A DNA stretch of 64,000 nucleotides from Streptomyces sp. S.PB5 (GCF_030403745.1 NZ_JAQMWP010000017.1:62001-126000); one strand, 5' to 3'. Positions 25,331-34,955 are shown, numbered from the stretch's first letter. Notes: a model not told the origin generated them from the letters alone. Numbers and translations: made by a program.

Positions 25331-25357
25331 GGGGCGCCGCTCGTCGGGCGGCGCCCC
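25331..25357 (+). terminator. Hairpin between the 1636-aa gene and the MoxR gene
   Basis: GGGGCGCCGC (25331-25340), a 7-nt loop, then GCGGCGCCCC (25348-25357) form a perfect 10-bp stem. It may terminate or attenuate transcription, splitting the system into two units or lowering expression of the downstream genes. Confidence 0.6.
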
Positions 25358-25444
25358 CGCGCCCCCGCGCCTCTCTCCCGCGCTTCCCCCTCATGCCTCT
25401 CCCCCACGCACCTCTACGGACCGATCCACCGAGCAAGGACATCC

Positions 25445-26605
25445 ATGACCCTGACCGACACCGCGACGGCCCCGCCGGCCCGGCAGACCCTGCCCGCCGA
25501 GGAGCGCTTCGCCACCGAACTCGCCTTTCTCGCCGCCCATGACGACGGTCCCCGCCCGCCGGGCTGGCTGCTGACGCCCCGCGCCGTGATCACCTTCGTC
25601 TGCGGCAGCGGAGGCGAGTCCCTCAAGCTGGCCGACGCACCCGAGGGGCTGCCGGACGAGCTGGTCGTCGCCCCCAAGTTCGTCGGCGAACGCGCCCTGG
25701 TGGAGCGGTGCGTGGTCACCCTCGCCGGAGAGCGCGGGCTGCTGCTCGTCGGTGAACCCGGCACCGCCAAGTCGATGCTGTCCGAGCTGCTGTCGGCCGC
25801 CGTCTGCGGCACCAGCGCGCTGACCGTGCAGGGCACCGCGGGCACCACCGAGGACGCCCTGCGCTACGGCTGGAACTACGCCCTGCTCCTCGCCCAGGGA
25901 CCGAGCCCTCAGGCGCTGGTGGACTCGCCGGTGCTCGCCGCGATGCGCGCCGGGAAGGTGGCCCGGATCGAGGAGATCACCCGGTGCCTGCCCGAGGTGC
26001 AGGACGCGCTGGTGTCGATCCTGTCCGACCGGCGGATGAGCGTGCCGGAGCTGTCCGGCACCGACGACGCCCAGGTCGCGGCGGCCCCCGGGTTCACCGT
26101 CATCGCGACCGCCAACCTCCGTGACCGCGGCGTGTCGGAGATGTCCGCCGCGCTCAAGCGCCGCTTCAACTTCGAGACCGTGCACCCGATCGCGGACGTC
26201 GAAGCCGAGACCGCCCTCGTCAAGCGGCAGGCCACGGCCGCCGTGGAGCGGGCGGGCGCGGCCTTCGGCGTCGACGACGCGGTGCTCGACGTCCTGGTCA
26301 CCGTCTTCCGCGATCTGCGGGCCGGACGCTCGGCCGAGGGCTGGGACGTGGAGCGGCCCGGCACGGTGATGTCCACCGCCGAGGCGGTGCAGGTCGCCGC
26401 CTCCCTGGGCGTGGCCGCCGCCTATCTCCCCGGCGGCGACTGTCTCGACCTGGTCCCCGGCCATCTGCTGGGCGTGGTCCGCAAGGACGACCCCGCCGAC
26501 CACGCGCGGCTGCTCGGCTACTGGGACGGCCCGGTGCGCCGCCGCGCCGAGGACGGCTCGGCGACCTGGCGCCGCCTCTGGGACCTGCGGGAGAACCTTC
26601 GGTGA
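25445..26605 (+). CDS. MoxR-family AAA+ ATPase (YehL-like)
   Basis: This 386-aa ATPase has Walker A GEPGTAKS (residues 103-110) and a Walker B-type VARIEEI (172-178), in which the usual Asp-Glu is Glu-Glu. Sensor 1 is VIATANLRDRGVSEMSAAL, followed by the arginine-finger region KRRFNFE. MoxR ATPases act as chaperones that remodel partners together with VWA proteins. The downstream VWA fusion, overlapping by 4 bp (GTGA), is the expected partner. The gene order matches E. coli yehL-yehM-yehP. Confidence 0.92.
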   Translation: MTLTDTATAPPARQTLPAEERFATELAFLAAHDDGPRPPGWLLTPRAVITFVCGSGGESLKLADAPEGLPDELVVAPKFVGERALVERCVVTLAGERGLLLVGEPGTAKSMLSELLSAAVCGTSALTVQGTAGTTEDALRYGWNYALLLAQGPSPQALVDSPVLAAMRAGKVARIEEITRCLPEVQDALVSILSDRRMSVPELSGTDDAQVAAAPGFTVIATANLRDRGVSEMSAALKRRFNFETVHPIADVEAETALVKRQATAAVERAGAAFGVDDAVLDVLVTVFRDLRAGRSAEGWDVERPGTVMSTAEAVQVAASLGVAAAYLPGGDCLDLVPGHLLGVVRKDDPADHARLLGYWDGPVRRRAEDGSATWRRLWDLRENLR

Positions 26606-29600
26606 CGCTCGCTCAGGAACCGAGGGCGGCCCTCACCGCGCTCGCCGGCTCCGTGGCGCCGTACCTGCTGGGCGTACGGCATCACAGTCCGGCGCTCGCC
26701 GCGGCCGTGCCCGCGCTGCTGGACGCCTGCGGCGCCGACGTCGTATGCGTGGAGCTGCCCGCCGACTTCCAGCCGTGGCTGACGCATCTCGGTGCGCCGG
26801 GCACCGTCGCCCCGGTCGCACTCGCCGGAGCCTCTGAGGGCGGGCGGCTGGGCTTCTATCCCTTCGCCGACTTCTCCCCCGAGCTCGCCGCGATCCGCTG
26901 GGCGCGGGCGCGGGGAGCGGAGGTCGTGTGCTGCGACCTGCCGATGTCCGACCCCCGGTGGGGTGCGCAGGATCCCGCTGTGGCGGAGGGCGAGCGGGGG
27001 CAGGCGGCCGGAGTTCCGACCGCGTTCGGGGCGGCGCTCACCGCGGCGGGGACGGGCCGCGACGGTGACGACCTGTGGGACCGCGGTGTGGAGGTCCTCG
27101 CCCCGGGATGCGCCCCCGAGGCCGTACGGCGGGCGGCCCTGGGTGTCGGATGGGCGCTGCGCCGTGACGCCGAGTCGGCGGGCGGGGTGCCCTCGGTGGA
27201 CCTGGCGCGCGAGGCCTGTATGCGCGGGGCGATCGCCCGGGCCGCGGACGGCGGACGCCGCGTCGCCGCCGTCGTCGGCGCCTTCCACGCACCGGCGCTG
27301 GTGGACGCGGGCGGGGCGCTCGGGGCGGGCTCCGCCGCAACCGCCGGAGCCGCCGACGTCGTGGCGGACGGGGGGCCGTCCGTCGTGACCTCCCTCGTGC
27401 CGTACGCCTTCGACCTGCTGGACTCCCGCTCCGGCTATCCGGCCGGCATCCGGGACCCGCGCTGGCAGCAGGCCGTGTTCACCGCCGCAGGCGATCCCGG
27501 GCGGCTGTACGAGGCCGCCGCGCGGGCCATCACCGATGTGTGCCGTGAGCTGCGTGCCGCCGGACACGTCGCCGGCACGGGTGAGGCTCGTGAGACGCTG
27601 CGCGTGGCGGGCGACCTGGCGCGACTGCGCGGTCTCGCGGCTCCCGGTCGCAGTGAGGTGCTCGAGGCGCTGACGACCGTGATGGGCCAGGGCGAACCGC
27701 TCGGCCGGGGCCGGGCCCTGGCCCGGGCGTCCGAGGTCGTCCTGGTCGGCACCGACCGCGGCCGGGTGGCCCCGGGCACGCCGCGTTCCGGGCTCGGGCC
27801 GTCCGTCGAGGCGGAGCTCGCCGCGCTGCGGCTGCCCGGCCCCGAGGACCCCGCCTCGCGCGAGGTACGGCTCGATCCGCTGCGCTCCCCGCTCGACGGC
27901 CGGCGCGAGATCCTGCTCCAGCGGCTCGCTGTGTGCGGCGCCGGATACGGCGAGCCGGTCCAGGTGTCGGGCACGGGCGACGCGACCGCGCTGACCACGC
28001 GCTGGCGACTGTCGTGGAGCCCCGCCGTCCCCGTCCGGCTGGATCTGGCCGGTGTCCGGGGCGTCACCGCGGCCCTGGCCGCCGAGGGCACCCTGCGGGA
28101 GACCTACCGCCGCGAGTCGGCGGACGGCGGCCCCACCGCCGCCCTCGTGCTCGCGCAACTCCGCGGCGCCGCCCGGTGCGACCTGCCCGCGCTGGTCGCC
28201 GAGCGGCTGGCGGACGCCGCCGAGGTGCTCCCCGTCTGTGCGACCCTGCCCGAACTCCTCACCGCGCTCGACCTGTTGGAGGCGCTGCGGCGGGGCCACC
28301 TGCCCGGTGCGACGGCCGGGAGCCGTCCCGCGGCAGCCGAACTCGCCGCCGAGCTGCTGGAGTCGGCGGTCCGGTCCCTGCCGGGGCTGGCCGGCAGCGA
28401 CGCCCCGGAGGACGCGGCCGCCCTTGTGGCGCTGGCCTCGCGGGCCGCGGAGGACCGCCTCGGCCTGCGGATCGACGGCGCGCTGGACGACCTCGCGCGC
28501 ACCGGGTCCCCGCTCGTCCAGGGTGCCGCGCTCGCCGCCCGGGTCATGCTCGACCTGGACGGCGCGGACACCCTCGGCACCCGGACCGCGGGCTGGATCG
28601 ACAACGCGGGCGGCCCCGAGGCCCGGCATGCGCTGAGCCGTCGGCTCACCGGACTGCTCAGCGGCGCCGCTCCCCTGCTCCAGTCGGCGCCGTCCGCACT
28701 GGACCCGCTGCTCGACCGGGTCGAGGCACTCAGCGACCAGGGGTTCCTCGTCCGGCTGCCCGCCCTGCGCGGGGGCTTCGACTCGCTCAGCCCGGCCGGC
28801 CGCGACCGGCTGCTGGACACCGTCACCGACCGTCTGGGCGACCGTCTCGACCTGTCGCTCGGTGCCTCACCGGAGTTGTTCGCGCTGTGGGCGGCCGCGG
28901 ATGCGGCGGGCCGTGCGGCGGTCGACTCCCTGCGCGCACCGCTGGGCGGCGCGGGCCTGCCCACGGCCGGGAGCACGCCGGCTCCCGAAGCCCCGGAATC
29001 TCCGGAAGCCCCGCGGGCCCCCTGGGCGGCGGAGGCCGCGAAGTCTCCGGACCCAGGCCCGGCCCCCACCCCCGACACGACCGCACCTGTCCCGGCTCCG
29101 GCCCCGGCAGAAGCGCAGGCCAAGGCAGGGGCGGAGGCCAAGGCGGACGCGGTAGCGGAAACGGGGGCCCGGTCAGGGACAGAGGCACCGGCGGAGACGG
29201 AGGCACCGGCCGCCCCCGTCCTCCACCTCACCCCCACCGACCGCTGGCGTCTCCTCCTCGGCCGCGAGACCGACAAGTTGCCGCCGGGCGCCCGCCGTTA
29301 CGCGCACGCGCTCGACGAGCTGTACGGTGCCGGCCGCGGTGAGGGTTCCGCCGATCTCGGCCGGGAGGGCAACCGCGGTGGCGGGCAGGGCGCCTCCTTC
29401 CCGACCGCCCGCGAGTGGGCCGAGGAACTGGACGCGCTGTTCGGTGCCGACGTGCGCGAGGAGGTCCTGGCCGGCGCCGCCGACCAGGGGCGTGCGGACG
29501 TCCTGGCCGAGCTCGACCCGAAGGCGGTCCGCCCCTCGGTCGATCTGCTGACGTCCGTGCTCTCCCTGACCGGGGGCATGCCGGAGCAGCAACTGGCCCG

Positions 29601-30342
29601 GCTGCGCCCGCTGGTGCGCCGGCTGGTCGACGAACTGGCCAAGGAGCTGGCGACCCGTCTGCGTCCGGCGCTGACGGGACTGGCCACACCGCGTCCCACG
29701 CACCGGCCGGGCGGCCGGATCGATCTGCCGCGGACCCTGCGCGCCAATCTCGCGCACACCCGCAGGACGGACGACGGCCGCACCCTGGTCGTCCCGGAGC
29801 GGCCGGTGTTCAGCACGCGCTCCCGCAGGGAGGCGGACTGGCGGCTGATCCTGGTGGTCGACGTGTCCGGGTCGATGGAGGCGTCCGTCGTCTGGTCGGC
29901 GCTGACCGCGGCCGTGCTGGGCGGGGTGCCCACGCTGAGCACGCACTTCCTCGCCTTCTCCACGGAGGTCATCGATCTGACGGATCGGGTCGACGACCCG
30001 TTGTCGCTGCTCCTGGAGGTGCGCGTGGGTGGCGGTACGCACATCGCGGCGGGTCTGGCGCAGGCCCGTTCCCTGGTGACCGTTCCCAGCCGGACCCTCG
30101 TGGTGGTGGTGAGCGACTTCGAGGAGGGGCGTCCGCTCGGCGGGCTCCTCGGCGAGGTGAGGGCCCTGGCGGGCTCAGGGGTGCACCTGATGGGGTGTGC
30201 CGCCCTCGACGACACCGGCACCCCGCGCTATTCGGTCCCCGTGGCCCGGCAGCTCGTCGCGGCCGGGATGCCGGTCGCCGCCCTCAGTCCCCTCGCCCTC
30301 GCCCGCTGGGTGGGCGAACGCCTCCGCGGAGAGACCCGATGA
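26602..30342 (+). CDS. DUF5682-VWA fusion protein (YehM plus YehP)
   Basis: This 1246-aa protein joins two parts that are separate genes in E. coli. The N-terminal 780 residues are DUF5682, starting with VRHHSPALAAAVPALLDACGADVVCVELPADF and GRRVAAVVGAFHAPALV. An Ala/Pro/Glu linker runs over about residues 790-875. The C-terminal von Willebrand A domain has a complete MIDAS: DVSGS near residue 1090, GGGTHIAAGL and VVVVSDFEEG. The GTG at 26602 overlaps the MoxR stop. The VWA half is likely remodelled by the MoxR ATPase. The fusion implies that DUF5682 and VWA act in one complex. Confidence 0.88.
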   Translation: MTLAQEPRAALTALAGSVAPYLLGVRHHSPALAAAVPALLDACGADVVCVELPADFQPWLTHLGAPGTVAPVALAGASEGGRLGFYPFADFSPELAAIRWARARGAEVVCCDLPMSDPRWGAQDPAVAEGERGQAAGVPTAFGAALTAAGTGRDGDDLWDRGVEVLAPGCAPEAVRRAALGVGWALRRDAESAGGVPSVDLAREACMRGAIARAADGGRRVAAVVGAFHAPALVDAGGALGAGSAATAGAADVVADGGPSVVTSLVPYAFDLLDSRSGYPAGIRDPRWQQAVFTAAGDPGRLYEAAARAITDVCRELRAAGHVAGTGEARETLRVAGDLARLRGLAAPGRSEVLEALTTVMGQGEPLGRGRALARASEVVLVGTDRGRVAPGTPRSGLGPSVEAELAALRLPGPEDPASREVRLDPLRSPLDGRREILLQRLAVCGAGYGEPVQVSGTGDATALTTRWRLSWSPAVPVRLDLAGVRGVTAALAAEGTLRETYRRESADGGPTAALVLAQLRGAARCDLPALVAERLADAAEVLPVCATLPELLTALDLLEALRRGHLPGATAGSRPAAAELAAELLESAVRSLPGLAGSDAPEDAAALVALASRAAEDRLGLRIDGALDDLARTGSPLVQGAALAARVMLDLDGADTLGTRTAGWIDNAGGPEARHALSRRLTGLLSGAAPLLQSAPSALDPLLDRVEALSDQGFLVRLPALRGGFDSLSPAGRDRLLDTVTDRLGDRLDLSLGASPELFALWAAADAAGRAAVDSLRAPLGGAGLPTAGSTPAPEAPESPEAPRAPWAAEAAKSPDPGPAPTPDTTAPVPAPAPAEAQAKAGAEAKADAVAETGARSGTEAPAETEAPAAPVLHLTPTDRWRLLLGRETDKLPPGARRYAHALDELYGAGRGEGSADLGREGNRGGGQGASFPTAREWAEELDALFGADVREEVLAGAADQGRADVLAELDPKAVRPSVDLLTSVLSLTGGMPEQQLARLRPLVRRLVDELAKELATRLRPALTGLATPRPTHRPGGRIDLPRTLRANLAHTRRTDDGRTLVVPERPVFSTRSRREADWRLILVVDVSGSMEASVVWSALTAAVLGGVPTLSTHFLAFSTEVIDLTDRVDDPLSLLLEVRVGGGTHIAAGLAQARSLVTVPSRTLVVVVSDFEEGRPLGGLLGEVRALAGSGVHLMGCAALDDTGTPRYSVPVARQLVAAGMPVAALSPLALARWVGERLRGETR

Positions 30343-32273
30343 ACGCCGAACTGCCTTCCGTGGCGCCCGAGGTGGTCGCCGCCGCCGTGGAGCAGCTGAC
30401 GTCCCGGCTGCGCAAGAAGCTGGACGCCGCGATCGAGGCGTACGCGACGCTGCCCGTCGTCGCCGAGGGCACCGTGCGGCGCGTGCGGTGCGGTGAGGAC
30501 GCCGAGGTCACGCTCGCTCCGGGGCCGTCCGGTGCGGTCACGGACGACGCCCAGGCCCGGTGCAGTTGTCTGCTCGCGCCCCGCTGTCTGCATCGCGCGG
30601 CCGTGCTCGGTGCCGCTCCGGTGGCCGACGCGGACGCACTTGCCGAGACGCCGGCGCCCGCGGCCGTGCCCGTGACCGAAGGCGATGGCGCCGGGGCGAC
30701 CGAGCCGGAACAGGGTGCCGGTGACACCGGGAAGCCGGACACCGGCGGGTCCGACGCGCCGCCGGCCGGGCCGACCCAGGCGCAGGTGGCGGCCGCGGCC
30801 GGGCTGTGGGCCGCGGCCGCCGCGGTCCTTGCCGCCGGGGTCCCCGCCGCGGGCGCCGTGCCGCAGGCCGAGCTGCTGCGCGCCGCGCACACGGCACGAC
30901 TCGCCGGGTTGCACCGCCCGGAGGCGGCCGCCCTGAGGGTCGTGCGCGCACTGCGTGCGGCCCGCGCCCGCCACGACGGCCACCGGCTGGCCGACTTGGT
31001 GGCCGGACTGCGCGAACTGCTCCTCACCAGCGCACTGCTGGCCGCGTCGGACCCCGACCCGGCGCTGGTCGGCATCGCCCGGCGGGCCTACCGTCCGGGC
31101 GGCGCCCTGCGGGTCCACGGGGTGTGCCGGGAGCCGGTGGTCTCGGCCACCGGATACGGCGGGATCGTCACGCATGTGCTGTCCGAGGACGGCCGGTGGT
31201 TCTCCGTCTCCGACGTCAGACCCGGCGGTACGGCCCGGGCGCGGGGCGCCGCCACGGCCACCGTCGCGCTCGGCTCCGGCAGTCTCGATCACGCGCAGCT
31301 GTCCCGGGGCGGGCTGTTGATCTCCGGTGCGACGCTGTCCCCGGACGGTCGCCTCGGCGCCGGCAAGGGCGTGCGGGCCACCCCGGTGGCGGGGCTGTCG
31401 TGGACGTCGGGCCCGCTCGCCCTGCTGTTCGCCCGCCCGTTGGCAAAGGCCGCGGCGACCCTGCTCGCGGGATCGGCGCCGGCGGCCGAGCCGCAGCAGG
31501 GCGGGCCGGCGGACGGTGAACTGATCGGCTGTGACGTGGTCGTCGTCGGAGCGGCCGAGGACCAGCTGCTCGCCCGGGAGCTGCCGCCCGGCGGGGCGGA
31601 GACGGAGGCGGAGGGGCTGCTGATCCGGCTGGTGCCGTCCAACAGCCACCCCGACCTGGCCCATACGGCCAACTTCCGCAAGCTGGCCGCCCGCCCCGGG
31701 CTACGGCTGCGTGTCGTGGGGCGGCTCGATCCGGCCCGCGCCGCGACGCTCCGGCCGCTGGCGGTCGGCCCCGTGCCGGACGGCACGGCGACGCTGCGCC
31801 TGCCGCCGGAGTGGGGCGGGCACGCCGATCTCGGCTACGACCGTCTCGAAGGCGCGCACTTCCCGTCGGCCGGTGAACTGCCGCCGGTGGCGGGCCTGTC
31901 CGTGGTCCCGGCCGATCCGGTGGCCGAGGCGCCCCTGTGGCGGCTGCGGCGGCTGGTCGAGGTGGCCGTGTCCGGGGGGCGCCGGGCCACCGCCGCACCC
32001 GCGCGCGACGGTGACCGGGCCTCGGGGACGGCCTCGCTGCGCCGCAGCGGTTTCCGGGCGGCCGCGGATCTCGCGGATGCGCTCGCCGCGGAGGCCGACC
32101 GCCGTGGCCGTGATGTCTTCGGCCGGACCCGGCAGGCCGATCCGGAGGGATACGCGCGGGCATGGCTCGCCGCGGCCGTCTATCTGTCCCGTACGGAACG
32201 GGCGTTGGTCGAGGCGACCTGGCGAACGCCGTCGCCCGCACCCACACCCACACTCACACCCACACCTGTGTGA
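30339..32273 (+). CDS. SWIM zinc-finger protein (YehQ-like)
   Basis: This 644-aa protein has an N-terminal SWIM motif CSCLLAPRCLH (about residues 76-86, pattern CxCxnCxH). A Pro/Ala/Glu-rich linker follows, then a long alpha/beta region with VHGVCREPVVSATGYGGIVTHVL and RWFSVSDVRPGG. SWIM fingers bind DNA or proteins, and YehQ is the E. coli counterpart. The ATG at 30339 overlaps the previous stop (ATGA), closing a tightly coupled three-gene cassette. The C-terminus ends in a Thr/Pro repeat (TPTLTPTPV). Confidence 0.88.
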   Translation: MNAELPSVAPEVVAAAVEQLTSRLRKKLDAAIEAYATLPVVAEGTVRRVRCGEDAEVTLAPGPSGAVTDDAQARCSCLLAPRCLHRAAVLGAAPVADADALAETPAPAAVPVTEGDGAGATEPEQGAGDTGKPDTGGSDAPPAGPTQAQVAAAAGLWAAAAAVLAAGVPAAGAVPQAELLRAAHTARLAGLHRPEAAALRVVRALRAARARHDGHRLADLVAGLRELLLTSALLAASDPDPALVGIARRAYRPGGALRVHGVCREPVVSATGYGGIVTHVLSEDGRWFSVSDVRPGGTARARGAATATVALGSGSLDHAQLSRGGLLISGATLSPDGRLGAGKGVRATPVAGLSWTSGPLALLFARPLAKAAATLLAGSAPAAEPQQGGPADGELIGCDVVVVGAAEDQLLARELPPGGAETEAEGLLIRLVPSNSHPDLAHTANFRKLAARPGLRLRVVGRLDPARAATLRPLAVGPVPDGTATLRLPPEWGGHADLGYDRLEGAHFPSAGELPPVAGLSVVPADPVAEAPLWRLRRLVEVAVSGGRRATAAPARDGDRASGTASLRRSGFRAAADLADALAAEADRRGRDVFGRTRQADPEGYARAWLAAAVYLSRTERALVEATWRTPSPAPTPTLTPTPV

Positions 32274-32385
32274 CCCATGCCACATGGTCCGGGTGCATAG
32301 CGGGGCCGGGGCCGGCGTCTTTGTAGAGGGTGTGGGGGCGCGGTGGAAGCCGGTGGGCACGACAGGCAGGCAGGGGGGCGCGGCG

Positions 32386-32892
32386 ATGGGGCAGGTGCGG
32401 ACCGAGGAGTTCGACCGGTTCGTGGCGGCTCGGTGGTCGACGTTGCTGCACCTGGCGAGGCTGCTCACCGGCGGGGACCGGCACCGGGCGGAGGATCTGC
32501 TGCAGGAGGCGCTCGTCAAGCTGTGGTTCGCCTGGCCGAAGGTGGGCGGACAGGCACCCGAGGCCTATGTGCGCAGGATCCTCGCCCGGGCCGCGGCCCG
32601 TTCGGCGCGGCGGCGCTGGTGGGGCGAGCAGCCCGTCGAGCAGCTGCCCGACCCGCCCGAGGTGGCGGACGCGACCGCCGTCGTGGACGAGCGGACCCGG
32701 CTTGAGGCCATGCTGGCGTCCCTTCCGGCGCGGCAGCGGGCCGCGGTGGTGCTGCGCTACTACCAGGACCTGCCCGAGCAGGACGTCGCGGAAATTCTGG
32801 GGTGCCCGCTGGGGACCGCCCGTTCGCTCACGGCACGCGGTGTCGCGCGGTTGCGGCGGCTGCTGGCCGAGGCCGTCGAGCCGGTGGAGTGA
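32386..32892 (+). CDS. SigE-family RNA polymerase sigma factor
   Basis: This 168-aa ECF sigma factor contains region 2 (FDRFVAARWSTLLHLARLLTGGDRHRAEDLLQEALVKLW, residues 8-46) and region 4 (LASLPARQRAAVVLRYYQDLPEQDVAEILGCPLGTARSLTARG). It belongs to the small SigE-type family common in Streptomyces. The ATG at 32386 follows CAGGGGGG; the long upstream open frame overlaps the SWIM gene and is rejected. The next gene, 10 bp downstream, is a possible anti-sigma partner. Confidence 0.9.
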   Translation: MGQVRTEEFDRFVAARWSTLLHLARLLTGGDRHRAEDLLQEALVKLWFAWPKVGGQAPEAYVRRILARAAARSARRRWWGEQPVEQLPDPPEVADATAVVDERTRLEAMLASLPARQRAAVVLRYYQDLPEQDVAEILGCPLGTARSLTARGVARLRRLLAEAVEPVE

Positions 32893-32902
32893 AGAAGGAG
32901 CC

Positions 32903-33229
32903 ATGGACCACTTCGAGCAGGAGCTGGCACGGCTGATGCGTGACAGCGAGGAGCACACTCCGTACGAGGACCGGCACCGCGACCGGCTGCAGGCCGGGGT
33001 TCGCGCCCGGCGCCGCAACCGTACGGTCTGGATGGCCACCGGGTCGGCGGTGACCCTCACCGGCCTCGGCGTCGTCCTGGTACTGATGACGGGTCCGTTC
33101 GCCCAGGGCGGTCCCGCCGGCCCTGGGCCGCGCCCCGTGACCTCCGCCGAGTCGGTCCTGATGCCGTCGACGACCGCACCGCCTCCGCTGCCGCTGCCAT
33201 TGCCGGCGAACGGAAAGCCCACCTCGTGA
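32903..33229 (+). CDS. Small single-span membrane protein, possible anti-sigma partner
   Basis: This 108-aa protein has a charged N-terminal cytoplasmic part (MDHFEQELARLMRDSEEHTPYEDRHRDRL). One hydrophobic span (about residues 46-63) precedes a Pro-rich exterior tail. Its position right behind a sigma factor and its inside-out topology suggest a membrane anti-sigma factor, but no zinc-binding motif is seen. The ATG at 32903 follows AAGGAG, and its stop overlaps the GTG of the next gene. Confidence 0.75.
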   Translation: MDHFEQELARLMRDSEEHTPYEDRHRDRLQAGVRARRRNRTVWMATGSAVTLTGLGVVLVLMTGPFAQGGPAGPGPRPVTSAESVLMPSTTAPPPLPLPLPANGKPTS

Positions 33230-34953
33230 TCCAGGAGAACACGTCCGCGGTCGTCGACCCGCCGCGAACGGCGGACCCTCGCCGATCCGGCTCCTGGGAG
33301 CGGCGGTTGCGCCGCTTCGGGTACGTCTCGGGGCCGAGTGCCTGCGTGCGGGACCGCCTGGTGGAGCCGTTTCCCGAACCCGGCTCACGCGGGTGGCGCG
33401 CGATCGGACTGTCGCCGGTGGCGGCGGACCGGCTCGCGCGCTGGTCGGGATGGGGCGGGCCGCTGCTGGTGGCGCTCCTCGCCGGGCTGCTGCGCTTCTG
33501 GCGGCTGGGCAGTCCGCGGGCGGTCGTGTTCGACGAGACGTACTACGCCAAGGACGCCTGGTCCTTGCTGCGGCTCGGCTACGAGGGCACCTGGCCGGAC
33601 CGCGAGATCGCCGACCCGCAGATCCTGGCCGATCCCCAGGTGATTTCGCTGTCCGACCCCGGGGTCTTCGTCGCGCACCCGCCGACGGGCAAGTGGGTGA
33701 TCGCGCTCGGCGAGTGGATGTTCGGCCTGGAGCCGTTCGGCTGGCGTTTCATGACGGCCGTCCTCGGCACGCTGTCGGTGCTGATGCTGTGCCGCACAGG
33801 GCGCCGTCTGTTCCGTTCGACGGCACTGGGCTGCCTCGCCGGAGCGCTGATGGCGGTGGACGGGCTGCACTACGTGATGAGCCGGACGGCTCTGCTCGAC
33901 CTCGTCGTCATGTTCTTCGTCCTGGCGGCGTTCAGCTGCCTCCTCATCGACCGGGACGGGGCACGGGCCCGGCTCGCATCGGCCCTGCCGGTGGACGAGG
34001 ACGGCCGCGTCCGCCCCGACGGGCCCACCGGTGACCGCGCCGGGACGGGGTTTCGTCCCTGGCGGCTCGCCGCCGGTGTCCTCCTGGGGCTCGCAGCCTC
34101 GACCAAGTGGAACGGCCTGTACTTCCTCGCCTTCTTCGTGGTCCTCACGCTGCTGTGGGACGTCGGCTCGCGTCGTGTGGCCGGGGCGCGTCGTCCCTGG
34201 CGTGCCGTGCTGCGCAAGGACCTCGGCTGGTCGGTGATGTCGCTCGTCCCGGTCGCCGTCCTGACCTATCTGGCCACCTGGACCGGCTGGTTCCTGTCCG
34301 ACGACGGCTACGGACGCCACTGGGCGGACGGCCGCGGCGGCACCTGGTCGTGGATCCCGGCGCCGCTGCGCAGTCTGTGGCACTACGAGCACGGGGTGTA
34401 CCAGTTCAACGTCGGGCTGCACACCCCGCACAAGTACGAGTCCAACCCGTGGAGTTGGCTGGTGCTGGGCCGGCCCGTGCTCTTCCACTACGAGTCGCCG
34501 AAACCGGGGACGGACGGCTGCCCCGCGACGGCGGCCGACTGCTCGCAGGCGATCACCGCCCTGGGCACCCCGCTGTTGTGGTGGTCGGCCTGTTGCGCGG
34601 TCGTGTATCTGCTCCACCGCTGGGCGCTGCGCCGCGACTGGCGCTCGGGAGCCGTCCTGTGCGCGGTGGGAGCCGGTTATCTGCCGTGGTTCCTGTACCA
34701 GGACCGCACGGTCTTCTCCTTCTACGCGGTCGTGTTCGTGCCGTATCTGTGTCTGGCCGTCACGATGCTGCTGGGGGCACTGGCGGGTCCGCCGGGCGCG
34801 GGTGAGAGGCGCCGGGTACGAGGGGTGGTGGCCGCGGGCGTGCTGGTGCTGCTCATCGCCTGGAACTTCATCTACTTCTGGCCGGTCTACTCCGGCACCA
34901 CCGTCCCGGTCGACCAGTGGCGGTCGCGGATGTGGCTGGACACGTGGATATAG
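33226..34953 (+). CDS. pmt: Dolichyl-phosphate-mannose protein mannosyltransferase (GT39)
   Basis: This 575-aa integral membrane GT-C glycosyltransferase has many hydrophobic spans. The key luminal DE pair is present in VVFDETYYAKDAW (D103-E104), and HPPTGKWVIALGEW follows. It adds mannose from polyprenyl phosphate to Ser/Thr of secreted proteins, mainly lipoproteins and substrate-binding proteins in Streptomyces. The GTG at 33226 overlaps the previous stop (GTGA), which ties it to the sigma-factor operon, an unusual setting for pmt. Confidence 0.92.
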   Translation: MIQENTSAVVDPPRTADPRRSGSWERRLRRFGYVSGPSACVRDRLVEPFPEPGSRGWRAIGLSPVAADRLARWSGWGGPLLVALLAGLLRFWRLGSPRAVVFDETYYAKDAWSLLRLGYEGTWPDREIADPQILADPQVISLSDPGVFVAHPPTGKWVIALGEWMFGLEPFGWRFMTAVLGTLSVLMLCRTGRRLFRSTALGCLAGALMAVDGLHYVMSRTALLDLVVMFFVLAAFSCLLIDRDGARARLASALPVDEDGRVRPDGPTGDRAGTGFRPWRLAAGVLLGLAASTKWNGLYFLAFFVVLTLLWDVGSRRVAGARRPWRAVLRKDLGWSVMSLVPVAVLTYLATWTGWFLSDDGYGRHWADGRGGTWSWIPAPLRSLWHYEHGVYQFNVGLHTPHKYESNPWSWLVLGRPVLFHYESPKPGTDGCPATAADCSQAITALGTPLLWWSACCAVVYLLHRWALRRDWRSGAVLCAVGAGYLPWFLYQDRTVFSFYAVVFVPYLCLAVTMLLGALAGPPGAGERRRVRGVVAAGVLVLLIAWNFIYFWPVYSGTTVPVDQWRSRMWLDTWI

Positions 34954-34955
34954 CC

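Noticed and set aside
20164..25407. Very long minus-strand open frames (824 and 885 codons) opposite the 1636-aa gene
   Set aside because: Their Arg/Gly/Pro-rich low-complexity composition is typical of antisense shadows. The plus strand has coherent, coupled genes.
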